Below are positions 5,524 through 12,001 of a stretch of DNA of 22,972 bases, one piece after another. The translations under genes and the position numbers were made by a program. Every line of letters starts with the position of its first letter. Within the stretch, counting starts at the first letter, position 1. The stretch is taken from the IMG/VR virus record IMGVR_UViG_3300025892_000167, positions 1-22,972 of that record; one strand, 5' to 3'. Source of the stretch: a virus. The notes below the pieces were generated by a model. That model worked only from the letters and a program-made list of their open reading frames with translations, made no database searches and was not told the origin of the DNA.

Positions 5524-6307
5524 AAAAGTTATAGTATATGGTAATGGTGAATCTAGACTAGGTAAAGTCTGGCCCACAAGTATACCAAACAGTATAGAAA
5601 CATGGGGTTGTAATGCAGTCTATCGTGATATGAAGGTTGATAATCTTGTATCCGTAGATTATAATATGCAACAAGAGATATATGAATCTGGATATGCTTC
5701 AGAGAATACTTGTTGGTTTACCGATTGGGAAATACTACCAGCATTTAGTGGTATCGTAGATATTATGAGAGATACAAATCCAGCTGAACTGATAAAAGAA
5801 ACATCAAGGGTTGGTAGAGGTAATGTTGTTATACAAGGTAAAGAACCAGAAACAGTTCATGCAAATGTAAAACAAGCTATGGAACAAAATCCAGATTTGG
5901 ATTATGAAGATTTAAAATTAAAAGCAGAAATGAATGTAGGAATATACATCACATGGGTTGATGATAATGATATGGTCAAAGGTATTGACTATCCTAATGG
6001 TTGGTCTGCTGGAAATACTGCACTACACCTTGCGTGTCAAGGGGGTGCTAACGAGATATACATGTTAGGTTTTGACAGTAGTGACTACAAAGAACCACTA
6101 AATAACGTGTATAAGGGTAGTGATAATTATCTGCCCGAAACTGCAAAGGGATTTAATCCAGTCAATTGGAATAATCAACTTAATACTATATTTAATGAAT
6201 ATACTATTGTGAATTTTAAGTGGGTTAATCCAATACATAAAATGATTAGTGAATATCCTAATGTAGAATATATAACATACGAAGATTTATACAATAACAT
6301 ACGATAA
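5516..6307 (+). CDS. Putative glycosyltransferase-like protein, MptE/GT42-type fold (263 aa)
   Basis: The protein opens with a nucleotide-binding-like strand-turn VIVYGNGESRLG. It continues with WGCNAVYRD, DNLVSVD, and later GWSAGNTALHLACQGGANEIYMLGFD. This order resembles the Rossmann-like proteins of the MptE/DUF115 and GT42 sialyltransferase kind (GNGxS near the start, a long Ala/Gly-rich helix, then I.LLGFD). I infer a sugar- or nucleotide-handling enzyme; the specific reaction is not known. I chose GTG 5516 because the meaningful sequence starts there; the upstream part of the frame (from ATG 5399) is the out-of-frame shadow of the previous gene. No good ribosome binding site precedes GTG, so coupling to the upstream gene is likely. 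Confidence 0.6.
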   Translation: MYKKVIVYGNGESRLGKVWPTSIPNSIETWGCNAVYRDMKVDNLVSVDYNMQQEIYESGYASENTCWFTDWEILPAFSGIVDIMRDTNPAELIKETSRVGRGNVVIQGKEPETVHANVKQAMEQNPDLDYEDLKLKAEMNVGIYITWVDDNDMVKGIDYPNGWSAGNTALHLACQGGANEIYMLGFDSSDYKEPLNNVYKGSDNYLPETAKGFNPVNWNNQLNTIFNEYTIVNFKWVNPIHKMISEYPNVEYITYEDLYNNIR

Positions 6308-6322
6308 CATAAGGAGATAAAA

Positions 6323-7216
6323 ATGTCGTTAGATTCATTACGAAAGAGCAATTCGCTCGATAAACTTCTAAATGCAGTAAAAGAAGATTCTGCACCTCAA
6401 GAAAAGAAATCCTATAAGGACGATAGATTATGGAAACCAGAGCTAGATAAGTCTGGTAATGGTTATGCAGTCATTAGATTTCTTCCATCTTGTGAAGGTG
6501 AAGATTTGCCTTGGGCAAAACTGTGGAGTCATGCTTTTCAAGGGCCAACTGGTCAATGGTATATAGAGAACTCTCTTACTACCGTTGGGGGTAAAGACCC
6601 AGTTTCAGAACATAACACAGCTCTGTGGAATTCTGGAATTGAATCAGATAAGGAAATTGCAAGGAAACAAAAACGTAAGTTGCAGTATTACTCAAACATA
6701 TATGTTGAGAGTGATTCTAAGCATCCAGAAAACAATGGTAAAGTTTTTCTATTCCGTTATGGGAAGAAAATCTTTGACAAGATTATGGCTGCAATGCAAC
6801 CTGAGTTTGAAGATGAAAGTGCAATCAATCCTTTTGACTTTTGGAAAGGTGCAAACTTCAAGTTAAAAATCCGTAAGGTAGATGGATACTGGAACTATGA
6901 TAAGTCAGAGTTCGATAGTCCAACTGCGATTTTAGATAATGATGACGCCATAGAAAGTCTTTGGAAATCTCAGTATTCTCTGAATGACTTTACTGCTGAC
7001 AGTAACTTCAAGTCATATGATGAGTTGAAAATCAGATTAGACACAGTTCTTTCTGGTAAAACTACTGTAGGTAATGTTACAGATTCAATAGAAGAAGAAA
7101 CTGTAGCCGCACCTAAAGTGGATACAACACCATCTGAGGCACCTAAAGTTGCTGATTCCGTAGATAGTGAAGACCAAGACTCTATGGATTACTTTAATAA
7201 ACTAGCGAACGCTTAG
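6323..7216 (+). CDS. 32: Single-stranded DNA binding protein gp32 (297 aa)
   Basis: gp32 coats ssDNA during replication, recombination and repair and contacts gp59, UvsY and the polymerase. The N-terminus (SLDSLRKSNSLDKLLNAV) resembles the cooperativity domain. The core shows RLWKPELDKSGNGYAVIRFLP (35-55), IENSLTTVGGKDPVSEHN (81-98), and QYYSNIYVES..HPENNGKVFLFRYGKKIFDKI (121-154), matching T4 ENEGKVFKYRFGKKIWDKI. The Ser/Asp-rich acidic tail (about 260-297) matches the partner-binding tail. The Cys ligands of the T4 zinc knuckle are absent. A strong AAGGAG ribosome binding site is present. A clear terminator follows at 7286-7320. Confidence 0.94.
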   Translation: MSLDSLRKSNSLDKLLNAVKEDSAPQEKKSYKDDRLWKPELDKSGNGYAVIRFLPSCEGEDLPWAKLWSHAFQGPTGQWYIENSLTTVGGKDPVSEHNTALWNSGIESDKEIARKQKRKLQYYSNIYVESDSKHPENNGKVFLFRYGKKIFDKIMAAMQPEFEDESAINPFDFWKGANFKLKIRKVDGYWNYDKSEFDSPTAILDNDDAIESLWKSQYSLNDFTADSNFKSYDELKIRLDTVLSGKTTVGNVTDSIEEETVAAPKVDTTPSEAPKVADSVDSEDQDSMDYFNKLANA

Positions 7217-7285
7217 TTTATGGAAACACGGTGGGCAAACCTTTAAATCCTCACGACTAGTCCCTGTTGATTTATAAACTGCTAA

Positions 7286-7320
7286 TGCACCCCAAGAGCT
7301 CTTAGGGGTGCATTTTTTTT
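7286..7320 (+). terminator. Rho-independent terminator after gp32
   Basis: TGCACCCC (7286-7293) pairs with GGGGTGCA (7305-7312), extended inwards by an AAG/CTT helix next to a bulged A, and is followed by eight Ts (7313-7320). It closes the plus-strand operon where it meets the minus-strand structural block (last gene ends at 7322). Read on the minus strand it has no U-tract, so it looks one-directional. The rest of the gap (7217-7285) shows nothing recognisable. Confidence 0.92.
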
Positions 7321-7321
7321 G

Positions 7322-9052
7322 TTAAATTCCACCATAACTAAGTTTACTAATAAGTGGGTCACCAGATACTATTGGATTAGTAGAAGTATGACTACTATTA
7401 TACATATTATTTTGTGTTGGTGCTACTGCTATATTATTTTCTTTTGATTGTACTACATCTTTTTTTATTTCTTTTACAACTCTAATAAGAACTCCGTCAA
7501 CAATTTTACCTATAATCTTTACTCTCTCACCATCTACAATGGCGTTAATTTCCCCACCTGACATTAAAAGTGCATCATCTCTTTTTTTGCTTTTATCAGC
7601 CATAACTCCTAAACTATTTTGAACTTGTGAAGTCAGTTGTTTGTCTTCATCTCTATTGTTCTGCAAAAAACGTATAGGCTTCATAAGAATCCTAAAAAAC
7701 TCATTAGCGTTAGCAGCAAGCCTTTGGTCATAACCACCTAAACCATCTTTAAATGCATCTTTGCCCAATACTCCTGCTATAAATGCATTATTAGTCGCAT
7801 TTGGTATATAAGGATTTAAAAGTGTTTGATTATCTATTCTTTGTCTTTCGTACTCATTTAAAGTCTTTGCATATTCTATCATAAATTTTTTATCTTTAGC
7901 ACTAGCCGAATTATACATTTCCTCTACTCCTGCTCCACCTTTTTCATCAGTAGTCTTAAACATTGTTTCTTTTAATCTCTCTCCTGGCTCAGAAGCTTCC
8001 ATTGCAAGTAATTTATTTTCTGCTTCACTATTGATACCAAAAAGGTTTGCTATTTTGGGGAATGCTTGATAAAATGCTTCTCCTATAGCAGAAACTATTC
8101 TTTTAAACATGATTTTTAGGTCATTTCGTACACCTACGAAAAAATCTTTTTCATCAGTTTCATAACCAAATAAACCTTTAGCAAGTGACCTTGAAAGAGA
8201 TTTAAAAAATAGCACAAAATCATCTTTAAATTTTGTAAAATTATCTTTAATTTGTTGAAAATAACCTTTTTGAAGTTTTTTCCCAGTTTTCCCATAAATA
8301 GGATTATCATTATCATCTACTAAAGTATCCCTTCCAAAACCAAATAATGAACCAACCAATTTAAAGAAACTCATTACAGATGTTTTAAATTTACCTGCTG
8401 TGTCATCCGTTTTCATTTCATCTAATGTACCTGTAAAAAGACCTGTAATAAATGTAATAGCATCTTTTACGCCTGGTATTACTTTTGTTCTAAGAAGTTC
8501 AATAAATTTTGGCCAATGGTCAGAGTTAAAAAATTTATCTAGCAATAGTATTCCACCTATAGCAAGACCACCTTGAATTAATTTTTTTATTACACCAAAA
8601 ATAGTTTTCCCACCTGATTTAAATGCCGCACCTATTCCAAGACCTCTATTTAATTTTCCAATACCTTTAGCTAAATTTCTCATTACTCTATTTTGATATG
8701 TTGCAAATTTTCCTGCTTTTAATAAAGCAGATGGTGCTTTTTTTCTTAACTTAGTTAATCTATCTAATATTTTTTGCCTAGCTTCTTTTCTTTTTTCAGC
8801 AGCTAGTTGTGCTTCATCAAGTTTTTTTTGTTTATCAGCAGCTATTTTATCTAAAGCAAGTTGTTTCTCTGCTTGTTTTGCTTGTTCCTCATTACCTTTT
8901 TTAATATTTTCTGTAGTTTTATCTTGAGATTTTGTTATTAATTCTGTTGAAATTTCTTGACTTTCTTTTTGACCTTCTTTTTGATTGGATATAAGTTTAT
9001 TAGTTGTTTTAACTTCATCTATAAGCAGTTTAAAATTTTTATCGTCAGCCAT
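7322..9052 (-). CDS. Tail tape-measure-like protein, probable gp29 equivalent (576 aa)
   Basis: The N-terminal ~105 residues are charged, low-complexity and helical (many Lys, Glu and Gln, e.g. AEKQLALDKIAADKQKKL), a likely coiled coil. Residues 151-171 form a hydrophobic stretch (IFGVIKKLIQGGLAIGGILL), with a second near 198-210 (AITFITGLFTGTL). Helix plus internal hydrophobic segments is typical of tape measures. The length is close to T4 gp29 (590 aa). Position supports this: it lies just downstream of the gp26 / frameshifted gp51 pair, where tail-assembly chaperones precede the tape measure. I cannot align it convincingly to T4 gp29 by eye. AGGAAA 6 bases upstream supports the ATG. It is the last gene of the minus block. 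Confidence 0.6.
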   Translation of the reverse strand: MADDKNFKLLIDEVKTTNKLISNQKEGQKESQEISTELITKSQDKTTENIKKGNEEQAKQAEKQLALDKIAADKQKKLDEAQLAAEKRKEARQKILDRLTKLRKKAPSALLKAGKFATYQNRVMRNLAKGIGKLNRGLGIGAAFKSGGKTIFGVIKKLIQGGLAIGGILLLDKFFNSDHWPKFIELLRTKVIPGVKDAITFITGLFTGTLDEMKTDDTAGKFKTSVMSFFKLVGSLFGFGRDTLVDDNDNPIYGKTGKKLQKGYFQQIKDNFTKFKDDFVLFFKSLSRSLAKGLFGYETDEKDFFVGVRNDLKIMFKRIVSAIGEAFYQAFPKIANLFGINSEAENKLLAMEASEPGERLKETMFKTTDEKGGAGVEEMYNSASAKDKKFMIEYAKTLNEYERQRIDNQTLLNPYIPNATNNAFIAGVLGKDAFKDGLGGYDQRLAANANEFFRILMKPIRFLQNNRDEDKQLTSQVQNSLGVMADKSKKRDDALLMSGGEINAIVDGERVKIIGKIVDGVLIRVVKEIKKDVVQSKENNIAVAPTQNNMYNSSHTSTNPIVSGDPLISKLSYGGI

Positions 9053-9061
9053 GATTGTTTC

Positions 9062-9286
9062 CTACTTTTTACTTGAACCAGTATATAATCCAAACCATGC
9101 TGCACCAGCACCAACAACTACTGAAACTAAACCACTTTGTTCCATTGTAGGTGCTTCTAATGCCATGTACCATGTGACAACTTTATATAATAAGTAAATA
9201 TACGTTGTTATGAATACTCTTGGAAATATTCTCCATTGGTCAACTGCATACGCTAAATCAACAGTTTTTTGATATTTATTATCCAT
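9062..9286 (-). CDS. Small two-TM membrane protein (74 aa)
   Basis: Two predicted membrane segments: about 22-42 (FPRVFITTYIYLLYKVVTWY) and about 51-68 (SGLVSVVVGAGAAWFGLY, glycine- and alanine-rich). A short acidic loop lies between them and a basic tail (SSKK) follows. Two-TM topology, size and a charged C-terminus are compatible with a holin, but it sits between the gp51-like segment and the tape measure rather than near the lysozyme gene, so a structural or assembly role is equally possible. Its ATG lies within the last codons of the gp51-like frame (stop at 9279-9281), suggesting coupled translation. AAGGA about 10 bases upstream could serve as ribosome binding site. Confidence 0.65.
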   Translation of the reverse strand: MDNKYQKTVDLAYAVDQWRIFPRVFITTYIYLLYKVVTWYMALEAPTMEQSGLVSVVVGAGAAWFGLYTGSSKK

Positions 9287-9475
9287 TTCTTTGATTTTCC
9301 TTTTTCATTTCTGCTTCTTCTTTTTTAATATGTTCTATCAATAATCCTGTGTATACTTCCCTTTCCCAAGGCATCATATTTTCTAACTCCATCAAATTAT
9401 ATTTATGGTGTTGCATCAACGCAAAGTTAGTTTTATAATAATTATTTACTGAGTCATGTGAAAGGGCTATACTAA
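9279..9475 (-). CDS. 51: gp51-like extension expressed by -1 frameshift from gp26
   Basis: In the -1 frame relative to gp26 lies an open stretch of 64 codons from AGT (9471-9473) to TAA (9279-9281). It encodes YYKTNFALMQHHKYNLMELE, then NMMPWEREVYTGLLIEHIKK and a charged tail. The MPWEREVY segment resembles the short gp51-like (baseplate hub assembly) proteins of marine T4-like phages. No ATG occurs before the conserved YYKTNFALMQ segment, and no ribosome binding site precedes the first internal ATG. The frame is open across the gp26 end, where a T TTT TTA heptamer (9473-9479) allows a -1 slip. The product would be a gp26-gp51 fusion of about 298 residues. T4 gp51 is a separate protein; the fusion parallels tail-assembly chaperone pairs such as lambda gpG/gpGT. 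Confidence 0.75.
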
Positions 9476-10174
9476 AAAAGAGTCCATACCCTCCAATGTC
9501 ATCTTACTCGTTACTTTTGTATTTGGATTTGTTATATCAACCACCATTTTTACTTTTGGCATGGTATCAAAGAACTTCATCACACCTTCAAGTTGTTGGG
9601 TGCTAAACTGGTCAATAAAATTATCTATATCTTTATCAGAAATATCAATCCTACTATAGATTGTATCACCATCATGCACTTCATGTATGCAACTTTTCAA
9701 TATAGAAAAAATAGAATCTGTTTCACTACCCTTTTTGTCTATTGTTCTTATATTATCCAAAGTAGGATATTTCATATGCATGGTAATGTTACTTGTAAGG
9801 GGTATTTTATCTGTATGACCCTCACCTATATCAACATCTAGTTTTGTTAAATCAATTTTTGTAGGAACACGAGTCTTGTTATCATCTGGACATAAAAGAT
9901 TTAATTCTACCATTTCCCCTACAGATTTTGCTCTTAACTGTAAAAATATATATTCGACATCAAATAAATTAACAGTCTTTACATCTACCTTTCCAAATGT
10001 ACAAGAACTAATTAAAGTTTCCATTGCATCATAAATTTGATTGTCATCTTTACTTTCTTCTGCAATCATTAATATTTTTTGTTCTTTTACTAAAAATGGT
10101 CTAAATTTAACTTTTTCGCCAGTTGATGGTACTTCCAACGTATATGTTGGAGATTCTAGTTTTGGTAATGCCAT
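9467..10174 (-). CDS. 26: Baseplate hub assembly protein gp26 (235 aa)
   Basis: The N-terminus MALPKLESPTYTLEVPSTGE followed by KVKFRPFLVKEQKILMIAEES and later DVEYIFLQLRAKSVGE are hallmarks of T4-like gp26 (PFLVKEEKIL and a D.EY.FL..R.KSVG core). The residues in between are mostly small and charged, as expected for this small baseplate hub/chaperone family. T4 gp26 is 208 aa. It is required for hub assembly; T4 works with gp51 and the tape measure gp29. AAAGGAT about 9 bases upstream supports ATG 10174. The 3' end carries the slippery heptamer that would extend it into the gp51-like frame, so two products are expected: gp26 (235 aa) and a less abundant fusion. Confidence 0.88.
   Translation of the reverse strand: MALPKLESPTYTLEVPSTGEKVKFRPFLVKEQKILMIAEESKDDNQIYDAMETLISSCTFGKVDVKTVNLFDVEYIFLQLRAKSVGEMVELNLLCPDDNKTRVPTKIDLTKLDVDIGEGHTDKIPLTSNITMHMKYPTLDNIRTIDKKGSETDSIFSILKSCIHEVHDGDTIYSRIDISDKDIDNFIDQFSTQQLEGVMKFFDTMPKVKMVVDITNPNTKVTSKMTLEGMDSFLV
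9473..9479 (-). other. Slippery heptamer for -1 programmed frameshift
   Basis: On the minus strand the gp26 frame reads TCT TTT TTA GTA TAG, so T TTT TTA fits X XXY YYZ exactly and lies one codon before the stop. It is the same heptamer used by HIV-1 gag-pol. After a -1 slip the next codon is AGT and the frame stays open for 64 codons. I see no obvious stable downstream pseudoknot. Confidence 0.75.
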
Positions 10175-10195
10175 AATTTTTCATCCTTTATTATA

Positions 10196-10933
10196 CTATA
10201 ATCTTGAAAGAACCTTTGGAATGTTAGCTCTAAAGTTTCTTTCTATGTTGTTCACGATTAAATCACCAATTCTTTCACCTAAAGGTCTTGGTAAATCGCC
10301 TTCGTCTGTTAAGTTTTTCCAATATCTATATGAGAATGAAATTCCAACTGTTGAAATAGTATTAGCAGCTGCATAATCTAAAGATACTGGTTCAACACTT
10401 TTTGGAAAACATTCGACCAATTCAACCCCATATTTTCTTCTATCTTGTTCGTCTAGTTGATAAATTTGTATACCACCAACATAACTATTGTAATATCCAA
10501 CATCAAATGATATTGGGTCAAATGCAAGTCTTTGCCATGTTTCAAAGAATGTTTTTTCTCTTAAATCAGTTGATAATTGAAATTGTGCTTGCAATTCTGC
10601 AAAAGAAAACCCTTGAACAATATTTCTGACTGGCCCATAAATATTCGTATCTTGTTGTGAGTCTAATGTTCTGCCTGGAAATGATATTTGACTACATCTC
10701 AATGATGTTCTTCTTACAGTACCATCTCCTTCATTTTGACCCATTATCAGAGCCCATAAATTTTTTTCTTCAGACCTACCTCCACCTTTAAACCCATTTG
10801 GTGGTTGGATAAGAATTTCATATCTACTGGGACGTGCATATCCATCACCACTACGAAATTGACTAAGAATTTCATTAAGAACACCATATGCAGTACCCTC
10901 TAATAGTGGCCCTGCTTTTCCATATTTTGCCAT
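10196..10933 (-). CDS. 54: Baseplate tail-tube initiator gp54 (245 aa)
   Basis: The middle and C-terminal parts have the tail-tube fold pattern shared by T4 gp19, gp48 and gp54: ISFPGRTLDSQQDTNIYGPV, FAELQAQFQLSTDLREKTFF, ETWQRLAFDP, GGIQIYQLD, then YGVELVECFPKSVEPVSLDY and STVGISFSYRYWKNL. T4 gp54 shows the same order (an SYETDYN...GRELDPL region, a RAMQDWVNSVQDP region, then GCIPISVSAPELSYD and DVTFAYR). With gp48 present nearby and gp53, gp26 and gp27 around it, gp54 is the best assignment, though a tube protein gp19 cannot be fully excluded. I start it at 10933 (MAKYGKAG) because AAGGAG lies 9 bases upstream; the longer frame from 10960 overlaps the previous gene. Stop and start share a base (TAATG). 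Confidence 0.75.
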   Translation of the reverse strand: MAKYGKAGPLLEGTAYGVLNEILSQFRSGDGYARPSRYEILIQPPNGFKGGGRSEEKNLWALIMGQNEGDGTVRRTSLRCSQISFPGRTLDSQQDTNIYGPVRNIVQGFSFAELQAQFQLSTDLREKTFFETWQRLAFDPISFDVGYYNSYVGGIQIYQLDEQDRRKYGVELVECFPKSVEPVSLDYAAANTISTVGISFSYRYWKNLTDEGDLPRPLGERIGDLIVNNIERNFRANIPKVLSRL

Positions 10934-11502
10934 TAAATCATACTCCTTGAATCTGACCAAACTTTTTTCTCATTAGCTTTGCTAAATCTTTGAACTGGTA
11001 ATAGGGTTGCGACAACAAACTCATCTGCATCTACCTTACGAAATGATGATTTGACATGACCAGCAAGATATCGTTTGATTGTTGGTCTTAATATTGGTAA
11101 TCTTTTTAATTGATTATATTTTCTCAACACATTTAGTTTTGTTTTACTGTCAAAATTAGTGTCTGAGCTATAATCCATCAATTCATCTAATAGTCTTATC
11201 CTCAATGGTATGGGTAGGTAGTGTAGATTGATACCTAAGAAACCATCTGAATATCTCTCTATGGGTAGAACCAAAGGAAACCTATCATAATATGGTAATG
11301 TCTTTTTAAATTTTGGGTCATAAAAAAACATGTTTAGATTACCATAGAAGGGTCTAGTGTTTTGTTTTCCATCTCTTATTAGTTGCATAGCAGAAGGTTG
11401 GCCAAACTCCTTGATTTTATCTCTAAACCAATCAGTAGATTTTGGACGACCTTTAGCAGCCTTAACTACACTCTGCATATATTTACTGGGTACTTGTGCC
11501 AT
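10933..11502 (-). CDS. Conserved T4-like structural protein, unassigned (189 aa)
   Basis: A distinctive conserved core runs from about residue 52 to 110: PFYGNLNMFFYDPKFKKTLP, then YYDRFPLVLPIERYSDGFLG and INLHYLPIPLRIRLLDELM. I know this YDxFPLVxPxE...GFLGxNxHYLP pattern from myovirus virion genes, but I cannot tie it to a T4 gene name. The C-terminal half is basic (YNQLKRLPILRPTIKRYLAG). No signal peptide or membrane segment. It sits between gp4 (head completion) and gp54, so it is probably a virion or DNA-end protein; gp2 occupies the neighbouring position in T4, but sequence evidence for gp2 is lacking. The ATG is 5 bases from the gp4 stop, and an exact TATAAATA lies 6-13 bases upstream of it. 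Confidence 0.7.
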   Translation of the reverse strand: MAQVPSKYMQSVVKAAKGRPKSTDWFRDKIKEFGQPSAMQLIRDGKQNTRPFYGNLNMFFYDPKFKKTLPYYDRFPLVLPIERYSDGFLGINLHYLPIPLRIRLLDELMDYSSDTNFDSKTKLNVLRKYNQLKRLPILRPTIKRYLAGHVKSSFRKVDADEFVVATLLPVQRFSKANEKKVWSDSRSMI

Positions 11503-11506
11503 ACTA

Positions 11507-11953
11507 CTATTTATACTTCGGATTCAAGTGGTCTTCAGTAAGAATTTTAAATTCCATACCTCTGTTCTCACAATAATCTATCGCACACTTCCATTTGGCT
11601 TGGTTGATACCCCAAGTCTTGACTTCGTTATACCATCTCTTGGTTTTACGTTTAGGTATTTTAATAGGTTCTTTACATTGAGCCTTAGGTTTGACCTCAA
11701 TAATAAACTTTTTATATGTACCATCACCTTGTTTTATCTTGATATAGAAATCTGGGAAGTATCTATGCATTCTTCCGTCCCACGGCGACCTATAGGGCAC
11801 TATAACTTCCTCACTACCCCATTCTACAACCTTCTCATTCCTATCACAATATACCATAAACTTACGTTCCCACAAAGAACGATAGATTACCTGTGATGGA
11901 TTGCCAACATATTTCTTGGGATTGTTGGGAATATATTTTCCTTTGTACGACAT
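11507..11953 (-). CDS. 4: Head completion protein gp4 (148 aa)
   Basis: Clear match to T4 gp4 (150 aa), which completes DNA-filled heads before tail joining and carries a nuclease-like fold. The N-terminus MSYKGKYIPNNPKKYVGNPS parallels T4 MSYKGKFKPKNPKKYKGDP. VIYRSLWERKFMVYCDRN, then VPYRSPWDGRMHRYFPDF and FIIEVKPKAQ follow. E29, D68 and the E86-V-K88 pair match the layout of a PD-(D/E)XK core. The C-terminal half is basic and Trp-rich (KRWYNEVKTWGINQAKWKCA). It is the first gene of the minus-strand structural block and faces gp48 across a 48-bp gap with its own late promoter box at 11993-12000. Confidence 0.93.
   Translation of the reverse strand: MSYKGKYIPNNPKKYVGNPSQVIYRSLWERKFMVYCDRNEKVVEWGSEEVIVPYRSPWDGRMHRYFPDFYIKIKQGDGTYKKFIIEVKPKAQCKEPIKIPKRKTKRWYNEVKTWGINQAKWKCAIDYCENRGMEFKILTEDHLNPKYK
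11508..11515 (-). promoter_or_regulatory. Exact late promoter box at the gp4 3' end
   Basis: TATAAATA on the minus strand, overlapping the gp4 stop and only 6 bases before the ATG of the next gene (11502). A typical start 6-7 bases downstream of the box would make a nearly leaderless transcript. It may equally be a by-product of the coding sequence (KYK then stop). Confidence 0.35.
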
Positions 11954-11966
11954 ATTATATAACTCT

Positions 11967-11974
11967 TATAAATA
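11967..11974 (+). promoter_or_regulatory. Late promoter box for gp48-gp53-hub operon
   Basis: Exact TATAAATA, 27 bases before the gp48 ATG (12002). The expected start near 11981 leaves a short leader holding the AGGAG ribosome binding site (11989-11993). It lies in a true intergenic gap between divergent structural operons. Confidence 0.75.
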
Positions 11975-11992
11975 GTTTAAATCCTATAGGAG

Positions 11993-12000
11993 TATTTATA
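11993..12000 (-). promoter_or_regulatory. Late promoter box for the gp4 operon
   Basis: TATTTATA on the plus strand, i.e. exact TATAAATA on the minus strand, 39 bases before the gp4 ATG (11953). With the plus-strand box at 11967-11974 it forms an inverted pair 18 bp apart. The two transcripts would overlap at their 5' ends by a few bases. Confidence 0.75.
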
Positions 12001-12001
12001 C

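Noticed and set aside
9400-9410. CATAAATA-type sequence on the minus strand
   Set aside because: One mismatch and inside the gp51-like coding frame, whose codons explain it.
11357-11896. 179-codon plus-strand open frame
   Set aside because: It is antisense to gp4 and the adjoining structural gene, both supported by family matches. Its translation is low-complexity hydrophobic with no start signal.
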